Positions 1 to 5,084 of a stretch of DNA of 5,084 nucleotides are shown piece by piece. Each line of letters starts with the position of its first letter. The stretch's first letter is position 1. The position numbers and the translations under genes are program-made. The DNA lies in NCBI GenBank assembly GCA_017545365.1, contig JAFWOP010000120.1:1-5084 (forward strand). The letters are read 5' to 3'. Under the pieces are notes generated by a model. The model searched no databases. It was given only the letters and a program-made list of their open reading frames with translations, and had not been told where the DNA came from. This DNA comes from Bacteroidales bacterium (GTDB lineage: Bacteria; Bacteroidota; Bacteroidia; Bacteroidales; P3).

Positions 1-628
1 AGCGCACATCCTCCACAACGGCGCGGATGGAGTAGTATTTGTCTTTTACCCATTCCGGCTCGTCGCCGTCAAAGTTCAGTTCACTTGCAAGCAACTTCCG
101 TCCAGCCACGTCGATGGTGCCGAAGAGTTTCATCGCCACAGAGCGCGTCAGGATGATGGTATTGTCCTCTTCGCAGTCGTGCGACAGTTCACTTGTCGGC
201 ACATCGGGTGTCAGCGACTGAATGCCATAGACCTCGAACATTCGCGAGTCCTTGTTAAAGCCAAAGCAAAAGCATTGAACGGAGTCGCCGTCATGGTAGA
301 AGTATTTGGGTATCGACACGGTGCCGAATCCTATGGGCGTTGAACTCGCCGCGTAGGCCATCTCCACACCGTCTATCTGCTGCACCTTCTGAAGCAAGAC
401 ACTCTCCTCGTCGACAATCTCTTCCCATTTCTGTTCTTTAAGATTACTGGAACTGGCCACCTCGAACTTCACGATGCGGTCGGCATCGTAGCCCATCGGC
501 ATTCCGGCGACGTAGGTTGCGACGATGACAGGATCGAACGCCCACCAGCAGGCGAAGGTGACGAGCACGAGTTCGAGGGCGAGCCAGATGGACGTCTTGC
601 GTCCGAATATTTCTTTCAGCTGTTTCAT
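1..628 (-). CDS. FtsX/MacB-like ABC transporter permease, B-type (B2), 3' end missing
   Basis: The frame is open for 209 codons from an ATG at 628 to the left edge, so the C-terminal half lies outside the window. The ATG overlaps the TGA of the upstream permease (ATGA, 628-625), which fixes the start and suggests translational coupling. Seen in the protein: a hydrophobic helix at about residues 13-36 (ends ACWWAFDP), then a periplasmic domain with MacB_PCD-like landmarks: MGYDADRIV (45-53), FEVYGIQSL (131-139), ELSH (147-150), IILTRSVAMKLFG (158-170), DVAGRKL (173-179) and AVVEDVR (203-209). The same landmarks occur in the same order in the complete paralogue encoded at 3211-1907, so a full length near 430 residues with three C-terminal helices is expected. 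Known of the family: inner-membrane subunit of a type VII ABC transporter, powered by a separate ATPase. The substrate cannot be read from the sequence. Confidence 0.9.
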   Translation of the reverse strand, partial: MKQLKEIFGRKTSIWLALELVLVTFACWWAFDPVIVATYVAGMPMGYDADRIVKFEVASSSNLKEQKWEEIVDEESVLLQKVQQIDGVEMAYAASSTPIGFGTVSIPKYFYHDGDSVQCFCFGFNKDSRMFEVYGIQSLTPDVPTSELSHDCEEDNTIILTRSVAMKLFGTIDVAGRKLLASELNFDGDEPEWVKDKYYSIRAVVEDVR

Positions 629-1914
629 TTCTTAATCATCATTGATTCAACGATTGGTTTCCTAAGGCTGAGCCAGGCGGGAAGCGTTGCCGCCAAGACG
701 TTGAGCACGCAGCAGACGAGCAGGGCGATGGCGAAGATGGCGGGGCCAAAGAACATTTCGCCTTTAAGGATAGGCACAGCGTTATAAGTCGTGGCTCCGT
801 AAGCGAAGATGACGAACACCCAATCACGCCAGCCATAAAGTGCCATCCATGCAATGCACAGCCCCGCGATGCCACCGATGATGGTCAGCACAAGGTTCTC
901 CACGACGACTTGCCACAGCAATGTGCGCCGCTTGGCACCAAACGCCTTGCGCACAGCCATTTCGGGCAGACGGCGCTCCATGCGGCTGGCAACCATGCCG
1001 CTCAGGTTTACTGCAGGCACAAACAGCAGAAACAGGACGGAGGGCACGATGTACCAAAGTGGGTTGCTGTCCCAGCCATTGAACAGGTCGTTGAGTTCCC
1101 TGCCTATCCAGGCATAGTGCGTGTAGAGCCGTCCGAACATGTCAACAGGATTGTCTTTATGCAGGGAGTTATAGCGCGCCTCCACCTCCTTCAGCTCTTG
1201 CTTGAAGGCATCGCAGCGGTCGGCAGGCACGCTGAAATAGACCATTACTGGTACATCGTGGAGGTTTTCGGGCTGGGTGTCTAACCATCCCTTGGCGGTG
1301 TACGGCCACCACACGTCGGCCACGCAACGTTCCGTCAGCTCGCTTGGCGTCTCGACCACGCCGCAGATGCGGAAGTCGGAATTATTGATGCTGATGGTAG
1401 AGCCGACAGCATTGCCTTTGGCTACCAGTTTCGCAATCTCCTCAGTCACGACCACCTGCTGCCGCCCGTTGTCGAAGTCATCCTGCGTGAAAGGCGCTCC
1501 CTCGATGAAGCGGAACTGATAGAAGTGGAAGAATTCCGGCTCGGTCATCTTCACCTTTACGTTACGGTCGTGCAGACCGTCGGCGAGTTTCATGGAGAAC
1601 GACTCATAGTCCCAGAAATTTGTGACGGCTGTTACGCACTCTGGCATCTTCATCTTCTGGAAAAGGTCGCGGAAGTCATCGTGTACGATGTTCCCTAAAC
1701 GTGAAGGTTCGTTCTTCATACCGTATCCATACAGATAGTACGTCGTGCTGCGTCGCACCTCCGGCGCAATGTCGGCAACCTTCACGTAATACACTTCGGC
1801 TATGAGCATCACGAAGGCCACGGCTAATGCCGTTCCTGCGATATACATTGCTGAATAGAGTTTCTCCTCGCGTATCAGGGCGAGGGCCTGTCTGAAATAT
1901 CTCATATCATTCAT
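625..1914 (-). CDS. FtsX/MacB-like ABC transporter permease, A-type (A2)
   Basis: A 429-residue inner-membrane permease. Seen: helix 1 at about residues 22-44; a periplasmic MacB_PCD-like domain with FFHFY (128-132), FIEGAPF (136-142) and VVVTEEIAKLV (154-164); then three C-terminal helices at about 287-309, 337-358 and 389-411. Between helices 2 and 3 lies the FtsX coupling loop MERRLPEMAVRKAFGAKR, which in this family contacts the ATPase. The C-terminus is SLRKPIVESMMIKK, nearly the same as in the A-type paralogue at 4554-3208. Compared with that paralogue, the RLYG-containing turn after the VVVTEE strand is shortened to KLVAKGNAVG. The start is uncertain. ATG 1914 (MNDMRYF) overlaps the preceding gene by 8 bases, while ATG 1905 (MRYF) aligns with the only possible start of the paralogue and would leave a 1-base gap. 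There is no ATPase domain, so it must work with a separate nucleotide-binding subunit, probably paired with a B-type chain (inference). Confidence 0.93.
   Translation of the reverse strand: MNDMRYFRQALALIREEKLYSAMYIAGTALAVAFVMLIAEVYYVKVADIAPEVRRSTTYYLYGYGMKNEPSRLGNIVHDDFRDLFQKMKMPECVTAVTNFWDYESFSMKLADGLHDRNVKVKMTEPEFFHFYQFRFIEGAPFTQDDFDNGRQQVVVTEEIAKLVAKGNAVGSTISINNSDFRICGVVETPSELTERCVADVWWPYTAKGWLDTQPENLHDVPVMVYFSVPADRCDAFKQELKEVEARYNSLHKDNPVDMFGRLYTHYAWIGRELNDLFNGWDSNPLWYIVPSVLFLLFVPAVNLSGMVASRMERRLPEMAVRKAFGAKRRTLLWQVVVENLVLTIIGGIAGLCIAWMALYGWRDWVFVIFAYGATTYNAVPILKGEMFFGPAIFAIALLVCCVLNVLAATLPAWLSLRKPIVESMMIKK
1881..1911 (-). repeat. 5' end of the A-type gene, copy 2 of a paralogous nucleotide repeat
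   Basis: Counterpart of 4530-4560, exactly 2649 bases away. In this copy the AATGAT sequence is no longer leader: it overlaps the end of B1 and supplies both its TGA stop and an extra possible start (MND) for A2. Confidence 0.7.
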
Positions 1915-3211
1915 CTCTTAGTGCATTGGTAATCTTAGACCCGATAATCTTCACTGCGGGGATGGCGGTACCGATGAGAACAGTACATAATATAATAATG
2001 TACACGACGGAGGATACCACGAGGAAGTGGGGCCAGAAGTAATCGACCCATATCTTATCGGTAGATAACATAGCACCCTGTATCGTGTAGAGCGTTTCGT
2101 AATATTCTCCACCATCATATTCCTGGATTCCGCTGTGAGCATAGTTCAGGTAGATGATACAGCCGATGATGACGGCGGCAGTGGCCAACAGAGCGTTACG
2201 CCACAGGAAATCAAAGAATACGCGCCACCGGGTGGCTCCGAATGCACGACGCACACCGCATTCCTCTGTGCGACGCTTGGCATGGAGCCATACGGTGCCA
2301 ATGACGGCCAGCATCAGGTTGATGAGGAAGAATAGGGCCAGCGCGAGGCTGCGGTTCACCTCCTGCGTGCGTCCGTCGTCGAGTTCCAACTGCTGCAGGT
2401 ACTCGTCGAAAGTCATGAGGTTGCTAATACGGTTGAAGCCCGTCCGCCCGCTGCGTATGAGGTCTTGGCCGTGCTCCTCGACAAAACGACTTGCATTCAC
2501 GCCCTTTTTCAGGCGGATGACGTATTGGCAACTGGTGGTCTGTAACTCTTTGGTAGTGATAATCATGGAACGTATCGTTGTGGGCACCGACATGCGGAAG
2601 TCCTCCACCACGCCAGCTACTGTCACCTCGTAAGCAGGGTCGTAGCAGATGGTGAAATGACGGCCAACCGCATCTTCCGTGCCGAAGAGGGCGATGGCTC
2701 CCGAGCGCGTCAGCACCACTTGCCTATCCACGGTTTTAATATGAGAGAGTTCTTCATCCGACGGACTCCCTGGCAGGGGCTTCAGGCCGTAGGTCTCGAA
2801 GAAGTAGGCATCTGTGGTTAGCGTGACATTGGCCAGAAGAAGGGTGTCACCACCGGCACAACACTCATTGAAAGCCGCATGGCTGTAGCCCATGGAACCG
2901 TAAGGCTGGTCATAGAGACAAGCCGACTCCACACCCTCCACGGCCATCAGTTGGCGCAACATCTGGTCGCGGCGCTCTTCGGTCATTTCGAAGGCATCAT
3001 GTAAGGTCCCGTCCTCATCGACGGTTGGTTCACCGTTCACCGCTGTCACGGCGTAGAGCAGTTGGTCGCTGTCATAGCCTAACGGCAGATTGCGGTAGTA
3101 AAGATTCACAATGGCTGGCTCGAACACCGCCCATGCCACGACGGTGATGATGACCAGTTCGAGGAACAGCCATGTATTCGCGTTCAGGATATTGTTCAGT
3201 ATCTGTTTCAT
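1907..3211 (-). CDS. FtsX/MacB-like ABC transporter permease, B-type (B1)
   Basis: A 434-residue permease starting MKQILNN. The frame stays open further upstream to 3430, but I chose ATG 3211: it forms an ATGA overlap with the TGA of the preceding gene, is followed directly by the N-terminal helix, and matches the MKQ start of the B paralogue at 628. The 73 extra residues upstream are an arginine- and histidine-rich out-of-frame reading of the preceding gene. Seen: helix 1 at about 12-34; a periplasmic domain with LGYDSDQLL (44-52), FFETYGLKPLPG (137-148), ELSH (154-157), VVLTRSGAIALFG (165-177), DAVGRHF (180-186) and VAGVVEDFR (198-206); helices 2-4 at about 288-309, 337-357 and 393-415. The coupling loop is EECGVRRAFGATRWR, close to the family pattern, so it probably still engages an ATPase. 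It ends SKITNALRDE, without the LRKPIVESMM tail of the A-type chains. It lies between two A-type genes, which suggests an A/B heterodimer (inference). Confidence 0.93.
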   Translation of the reverse strand: MKQILNNILNANTWLFLELVIITVVAWAVFEPAIVNLYYRNLPLGYDSDQLLYAVTAVNGEPTVDEDGTLHDAFEMTEERRDQMLRQLMAVEGVESACLYDQPYGSMGYSHAAFNECCAGGDTLLLANVTLTTDAYFFETYGLKPLPGSPSDEELSHIKTVDRQVVLTRSGAIALFGTEDAVGRHFTICYDPAYEVTVAGVVEDFRMSVPTTIRSMIITTKELQTTSCQYVIRLKKGVNASRFVEEHGQDLIRSGRTGFNRISNLMTFDEYLQQLELDDGRTQEVNRSLALALFFLINLMLAVIGTVWLHAKRRTEECGVRRAFGATRWRVFFDFLWRNALLATAAVIIGCIIYLNYAHSGIQEYDGGEYYETLYTIQGAMLSTDKIWVDYFWPHFLVVSSVVYIIILCTVLIGTAIPAVKIIGSKITNALRDE

Positions 3212-4554
3212 CGTTTTTCCATCATTGATTCCACAATAGGTTTTCTCAGACTCCACCATGCGGGCACCACGGCGGCTATTAGATTGAGCAACATAATGGC
3301 GGCGAAGGCACCGATGAAGAGCGTGGGCGCAAAGAGCATCTCGCCCTCTACGACGGGAGCCGTGGCAAGTGTGCTGTTGTCGAAGAACATGCCGAGGATT
3401 TCCCTGCGCAGGCCGTAGATGGAAAGCCATGAGAGCACGAGGCCGATAATGCCGCCGATAGTGGTCAGCACAAGGTTCTCGCAGATTACCTGGTTCAGCA
3501 GTGTTGTACGTCGTGCGCCGAAGGTCTTGCGCACAGCCATCTCTGCGCTGCGCCGCTCCATGCGCCCTGCAACGATGGCGCAGAGGTTGAGCGCAGGCAC
3601 GAAGAGCAGTACGAACAGAATGCTGGCGTAGTGCTTGACGAGTTCCCAGACCGTCACCGTGTCGAACGTGTGGTCGCGGTTCTCGGTGCGCAGCACGTGC
3701 ATGGGATGTGTCTCCACCCCCTTGGTCAGCACCAATTTCTTCTTCACGCCCTCGCCGAAGTTAAACTCGTCCAGCACTTCGGGGTGCGCCTGCTGCATGC
3801 GTGCCGCTATGTCGTCGAGTTCCTGCTTCAAGGCCTGTAGATGATAGTTGTCCTTCACCGTACATACGAGGGAATAGAGTCCCCTGTAAGGGGTGCCGAA
3901 ATGTACGCCAAATAGCGTATAGGGAGCGATGATGTCGACATAACTGTCTGGCGTCAGTTGGCTGCAGCCACGCAATACGCCCACAACTCGTAGATCGTAA
4001 CTTCCCTCTATCGCGACCGTCTTCCCCAAAGCATCCACACCCTTACCATAGAGCCGCTCGGCAAGTGCGTCGCTGATGACGCAGACTGCTTCTTTCCCCT
4101 CCACCTCTTTTTGGGTGAAAGGTCGACCACTCACGAAGTCGTAGGCGTATATCTTGAAGAAGTCAGCACTGGCTTCATTCCGTATCACATCCACGTAGTC
4201 GTCCTTCCCGCGCACTACGAAAGTACGGCAGCGCCCTTCCGCTTTTCCCGTTCCCGCCGCCAACAACGTAGGCGAGCAGTACTCGATGTTCGGACTCTTC
4301 TGAAACCAGTCCTCAAAGGCTTTGGCGCTAAAGCCCGTCTGTCCTACGCCACCACTCTCGGCTTCGATGCGCATTCCCTCGAAATAGACCGTCCTTGCGC
4401 GGTTCGGCTCTGGATAGATGGGAGCCAACTTGATGTAATAGACCACGGCCATCACCATCGTAAAGGCAATGGCCAGCGCCGTACCCACGATGTAGATGCC
4501 GGAGAAAAGTCGTTCCTCGCGCATCATGGCGAGGGCTTGTTTGAAATATCTCAT
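3208..4554 (-). CDS. FtsX/MacB-like ABC transporter permease, A-type (A1), first gene of the operon
   Basis: A 448-residue inner-membrane permease starting MRYFKQALAMMREE. ATG 4554 is the only usable start: the codons upstream (GAT, AAT, GTA, ATC) contain no start before an in-frame TGA at 4578-4576. Seen: helix 1 at about 19-41; a periplasmic MacB_PCD-like domain with DFFKIY (131-136), FVSGRPF (140-146), VCVISDALAERLYG (157-170), DALGKTV (174-180) and LRVVGVL (188-194); helices 2-4 at about 309-331, 358-379 and 408-430. The coupling loop MERRSAEMAVRKTFGARR (about 332-349) follows helix 2. It ends SLRKPIVESMMEKR. MacB itself is about 650 residues with its ATPase fused at the N-terminus; that domain is absent here, as is usual for Bacteroidetes homologues. 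The gene sits just downstream of a sigma-54-type promoter and overlaps the next permease by 4 bases, so it probably leads the operon. The substrate is unknown; efflux or envelope stress is the usual context of the family. Confidence 0.95.
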   Translation of the reverse strand: MRYFKQALAMMREERLFSGIYIVGTALAIAFTMVMAVVYYIKLAPIYPEPNRARTVYFEGMRIEAESGGVGQTGFSAKAFEDWFQKSPNIEYCSPTLLAAGTGKAEGRCRTFVVRGKDDYVDVIRNEASADFFKIYAYDFVSGRPFTQKEVEGKEAVCVISDALAERLYGKGVDALGKTVAIEGSYDLRVVGVLRGCSQLTPDSYVDIIAPYTLFGVHFGTPYRGLYSLVCTVKDNYHLQALKQELDDIAARMQQAHPEVLDEFNFGEGVKKKLVLTKGVETHPMHVLRTENRDHTFDTVTVWELVKHYASILFVLLFVPALNLCAIVAGRMERRSAEMAVRKTFGARRTTLLNQVICENLVLTTIGGIIGLVLSWLSIYGLRREILGMFFDNSTLATAPVVEGEMLFAPTLFIGAFAAIMLLNLIAAVVPAWWSLRKPIVESMMEKR

Positions 4555-4560
4555 ATCATT
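4530..4560 (-). repeat. 5' end of the A-type gene, copy 1 of a paralogous nucleotide repeat
   Basis: This 31-base block covers the start of A1 and 6 bases before its ATG. It matches 1881-1911 at the start of A2 with only two differences, and the last 19 bases are identical. The identity continues past the MRYF start codon into AATGAT, so the duplicated unit included sequence upstream of the start. Confidence 0.7.
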
Positions 4561-4586
4561 TACGATAATTATCTGTCAATATACAA

Positions 4587-4602
4587 TACAACATCCGTGC
4601 CA
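4587..4602 (-). promoter_or_regulatory. Sigma-54 (RpoN) -24/-12 promoter for the permease operon
   Basis: On the minus strand this reads TGGCACG-GATG-TTGTA, against the consensus TGGCACG-N4-TTGCW. The whole -24 half is perfect, and the spacing between the GG (4601-4600) and the -12 G (4589) is the required 12 bases. The single departure is T instead of C at -12. The predicted start is near A4576, giving a leader of about 22 bases before ATG 4554. The leader is A/T-rich with no visible Shine-Dalgarno sequence, as is common in Bacteroidetes. Two dyads lie at the right upstream distance for an enhancer-binding protein. An unaided housekeeping promoter looks less likely: TTTG is present at 4604-4601, but no good TAnnTTTG follows at proper spacing. 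Confidence 0.72.
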
Positions 4603-4642
4603 AACCCGTAACTCATTGATAATCAGCAATGGCATAAAATAA

Positions 4643-4662
4643 AGTGTCCATTTCTGGACACT
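4643..4662. promoter_or_regulatory. Palindromic operator/enhancer site 1
   Basis: AGTGTCCATTTCTGGACACT: perfect 8-base arms around a 4-base centre. Its midpoint lies about 77 bases upstream of the predicted sigma-54 start. It shares the core TGTCC-N6-GGACA with the second dyad, whose midpoint is 23 bases away, about two helical turns. Paired dyads at such distances are typical binding sites for Fis-type helix-turn-helix domains of NtrC-family activators. The identity of the protein is inference; no activator gene is in the window. Confidence 0.65.
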
Positions 4663-4683
4663 CATGGTGTCCGGAAATGGACA
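4645..4683 (-). terminator. Possible rho-independent terminator formed by the two dyads
   Basis: Because the two dyads are also inverted copies of one another, the minus-strand transcript can fold into a 17-bp stem (4683-4667 with 4661-4645) with a single C-A mismatch and a 5-base loop (CATGA). It is followed by CTTTATTTTAT. The stem begins about 25 bases after the TGA of the upstream small gene, so it could end that transcript. The regulatory-site reading is at least as good, and both may be true. The tail is interrupted by an A, which weakens the terminator call. Confidence 0.4.
4668..4683. promoter_or_regulatory. Palindromic operator/enhancer site 2
   Basis: TGTCCGGAAATGGACA: the same TGTCC-N6-GGACA core as site 1. 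Read on the minus strand it is TGTCCATTTCCGGACA, which differs from the site 1 core at a single base of the central spacer. Near-identity including the spacer supports a shared binding protein. The midpoint lies about 100 bases upstream of the predicted start. Confidence 0.62.
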
Positions 4684-4708
4684 GTCTAATCACTTCTGAT
4701 GGTATCTG

Positions 4709-5084
4709 TCATTTGAATTTTATGTATTTCTTGTGGCCATCAACGAAGCTTTTGAGCAATGGCCATTCCTTGGGAATACAGAAATTGTTCTCGGCATCGG
4801 CTATGGCCACGTAATAGCCCTTGGGCGTGATGCCAAAAAGAACGCGCGTTGAAACATGGCCTTTGCCGGTATGTCCTTCGAAAAGTCCAATAATATTGTT
4901 AGTATATTGCATCACCTCTTCTTTAACATTATAAGAATACCTGAACATCTGCTCTGGGTGAACCTCGGTATAGTTGAGCGTGATGCTGTCGATGGCAGTG
5001 AATATTTCTTCTGCCAGTTCTGTTTTTTCCCGTGGAATAAAATACATCGTTCCTATGGCTTGTCCGGCATTTTTAGGCTGACGG
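4709..5084 (-). CDS. Unrecognised small soluble protein, probably continuing past the window edge
   Basis: I do not recognise this family. The stop is TGA at 4711-4709. An ATG at 5047 would give 112 residues starting MYFIPREK, but the same frame remains open for 12 more codons to the window edge (reading RQPKNAGQAIGT) with no stop. The 37 bases upstream of that ATG are not A/T-rich as intergenic DNA here is. A larger protein beginning outside the window is therefore at least as likely. Seen: no membrane helix or signal peptide; a charged first half with an amphipathic stretch (TELAEEIFTAIDS); then alternating strand-like segments (RVLFGIT, GYYVAIAD) and a lysine-rich tail (GHKKYIKFK). It is co-oriented with the permeases but separated from them by the hairpin and the sigma-54-type promoter, so it is probably not part of their operon. 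Confidence 0.6.
   Translation of the reverse strand, partial: RQPKNAGQAIGTMYFIPREKTELAEEIFTAIDSITLNYTEVHPEQMFRYSYNVKEEVMQYTNNIIGLFEGHTGKGHVSTRVLFGITPKGYYVAIADAENNFCIPKEWPLLKSFVDGHKKYIKFK

Noticed and set aside
39..221. A 60-codon plus-strand open frame near the left edge
   Set aside because: It is antisense to the partial B2 permease, whose frame is open throughout and has conserved motifs there.
854..2633. Several plus-strand open frames of 66 to 159 codons opposite A2 and B1
   Set aside because: They are low-complexity, Arg/Ser/His-rich readings opposite well-supported permeases and are typical shadow frames.
3212..3430. A 73-residue N-terminal extension of the B1 gene
   Set aside because: It lies wholly within the end of A1 in another frame, is rich in Arg, His and Cys, and precedes a clear N-terminal membrane helix. 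The ATGA overlap start at 3211 matches the other B gene.
4564..4573. Perfect palindrome GATAATTATC in the predicted A1 leader
   Set aside because: It is a 10-base A/T-rich palindrome that is easily due to chance and too short and weak to support a regulatory call.
4576..4604. A Bacteroidetes housekeeping promoter (TTTG ... TAnnTTTG)
   Set aside because: TTTG is present at 4604-4601, but the best downstream match (TATATTGA at 4583-4576) is imperfect and only 17 bases away. The sigma-54 match is much stronger.
4111..4611. A 166-codon plus-strand open frame running across the start of A1 and the promoter
   Set aside because: It is antisense to a clearly conserved permease, has no domain-like content, and ends in the regulatory region. 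It is explained by the base composition of A1.
1..5084. Mobile element, CRISPR array, tRNA or rRNA
   Set aside because: I saw no transposase-like frame, regularly spaced repeats, tRNA cloverleaf or rRNA-like sequence. The window is almost fully accounted for by the permease operon and the small gene.

Overview
The window looks like a chromosomal segment from a Gram-negative member of the Bacteroidales, most likely Prevotella-like. This is inferred from three things: compact MacB/FtsX-type permeases made as separate ~430-residue chains without a fused ATPase, no clear Shine-Dalgarno sequences at the starts, and the style of the proteins. No 16S rRNA or other taxonomic marker is present, so the assignment is tentative. 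All supported genes lie on the minus strand, so the window reads from right to left.

Right edge (5084 to 4709): the 3' part, or possibly the whole, of a small soluble protein that I do not recognise. It is followed by a 154-bp intergenic region (4708 to 4555), which holds the clearest regulatory signal in the window. A close match to a sigma-54 (-24/-12) promoter lies at 4602-4587. Upstream of it are two TGTCC-N6-GGACA dyads centred about 77 and 100 bases before the predicted transcription start. This is the normal layout for an enhancer-binding-protein-controlled promoter. The two dyads also form a hairpin followed by a T-rich tract, so they may double as the terminator of the upstream gene.

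Rest of the window (4554 to 1): four permease genes packed head to tail, A1 (4554-3208), B1 (3211-1907), A2 (1914-625) and B2 (628 to beyond the left edge). Two junctions are 4-base ATGA overlaps and one is an 8-base overlap (or a 1-base gap if the inner start is used), which suggests one translationally coupled operon. A1 and A2 are paralogues (starts MRYF, ends SLRKPIVESMM). B1 and B2 are paralogues of a second, more divergent subfamily (starts MKQ, conserved LGYD/MGYD, ELSH and VVED motifs). The order A-B-A-B indicates that a two-gene module was duplicated in tandem. Each complete chain has one N-terminal membrane helix, a large periplasmic MacB-type domain, and three C-terminal helices, with the FtsX coupling loop (VRK/VRR-x-FGA) between the second and third.

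Working model (inference): A and B chains pair as heterodimers in the inner membrane, powered by a separate LolD/MacB-like ATPase encoded outside the window. They would act as a type VII mechanotransmission ABC system for efflux or envelope stress, switched on through sigma-54 by an activator binding the dyads. No ATPase, membrane-fusion protein, outer-membrane channel or activator gene is visible here.
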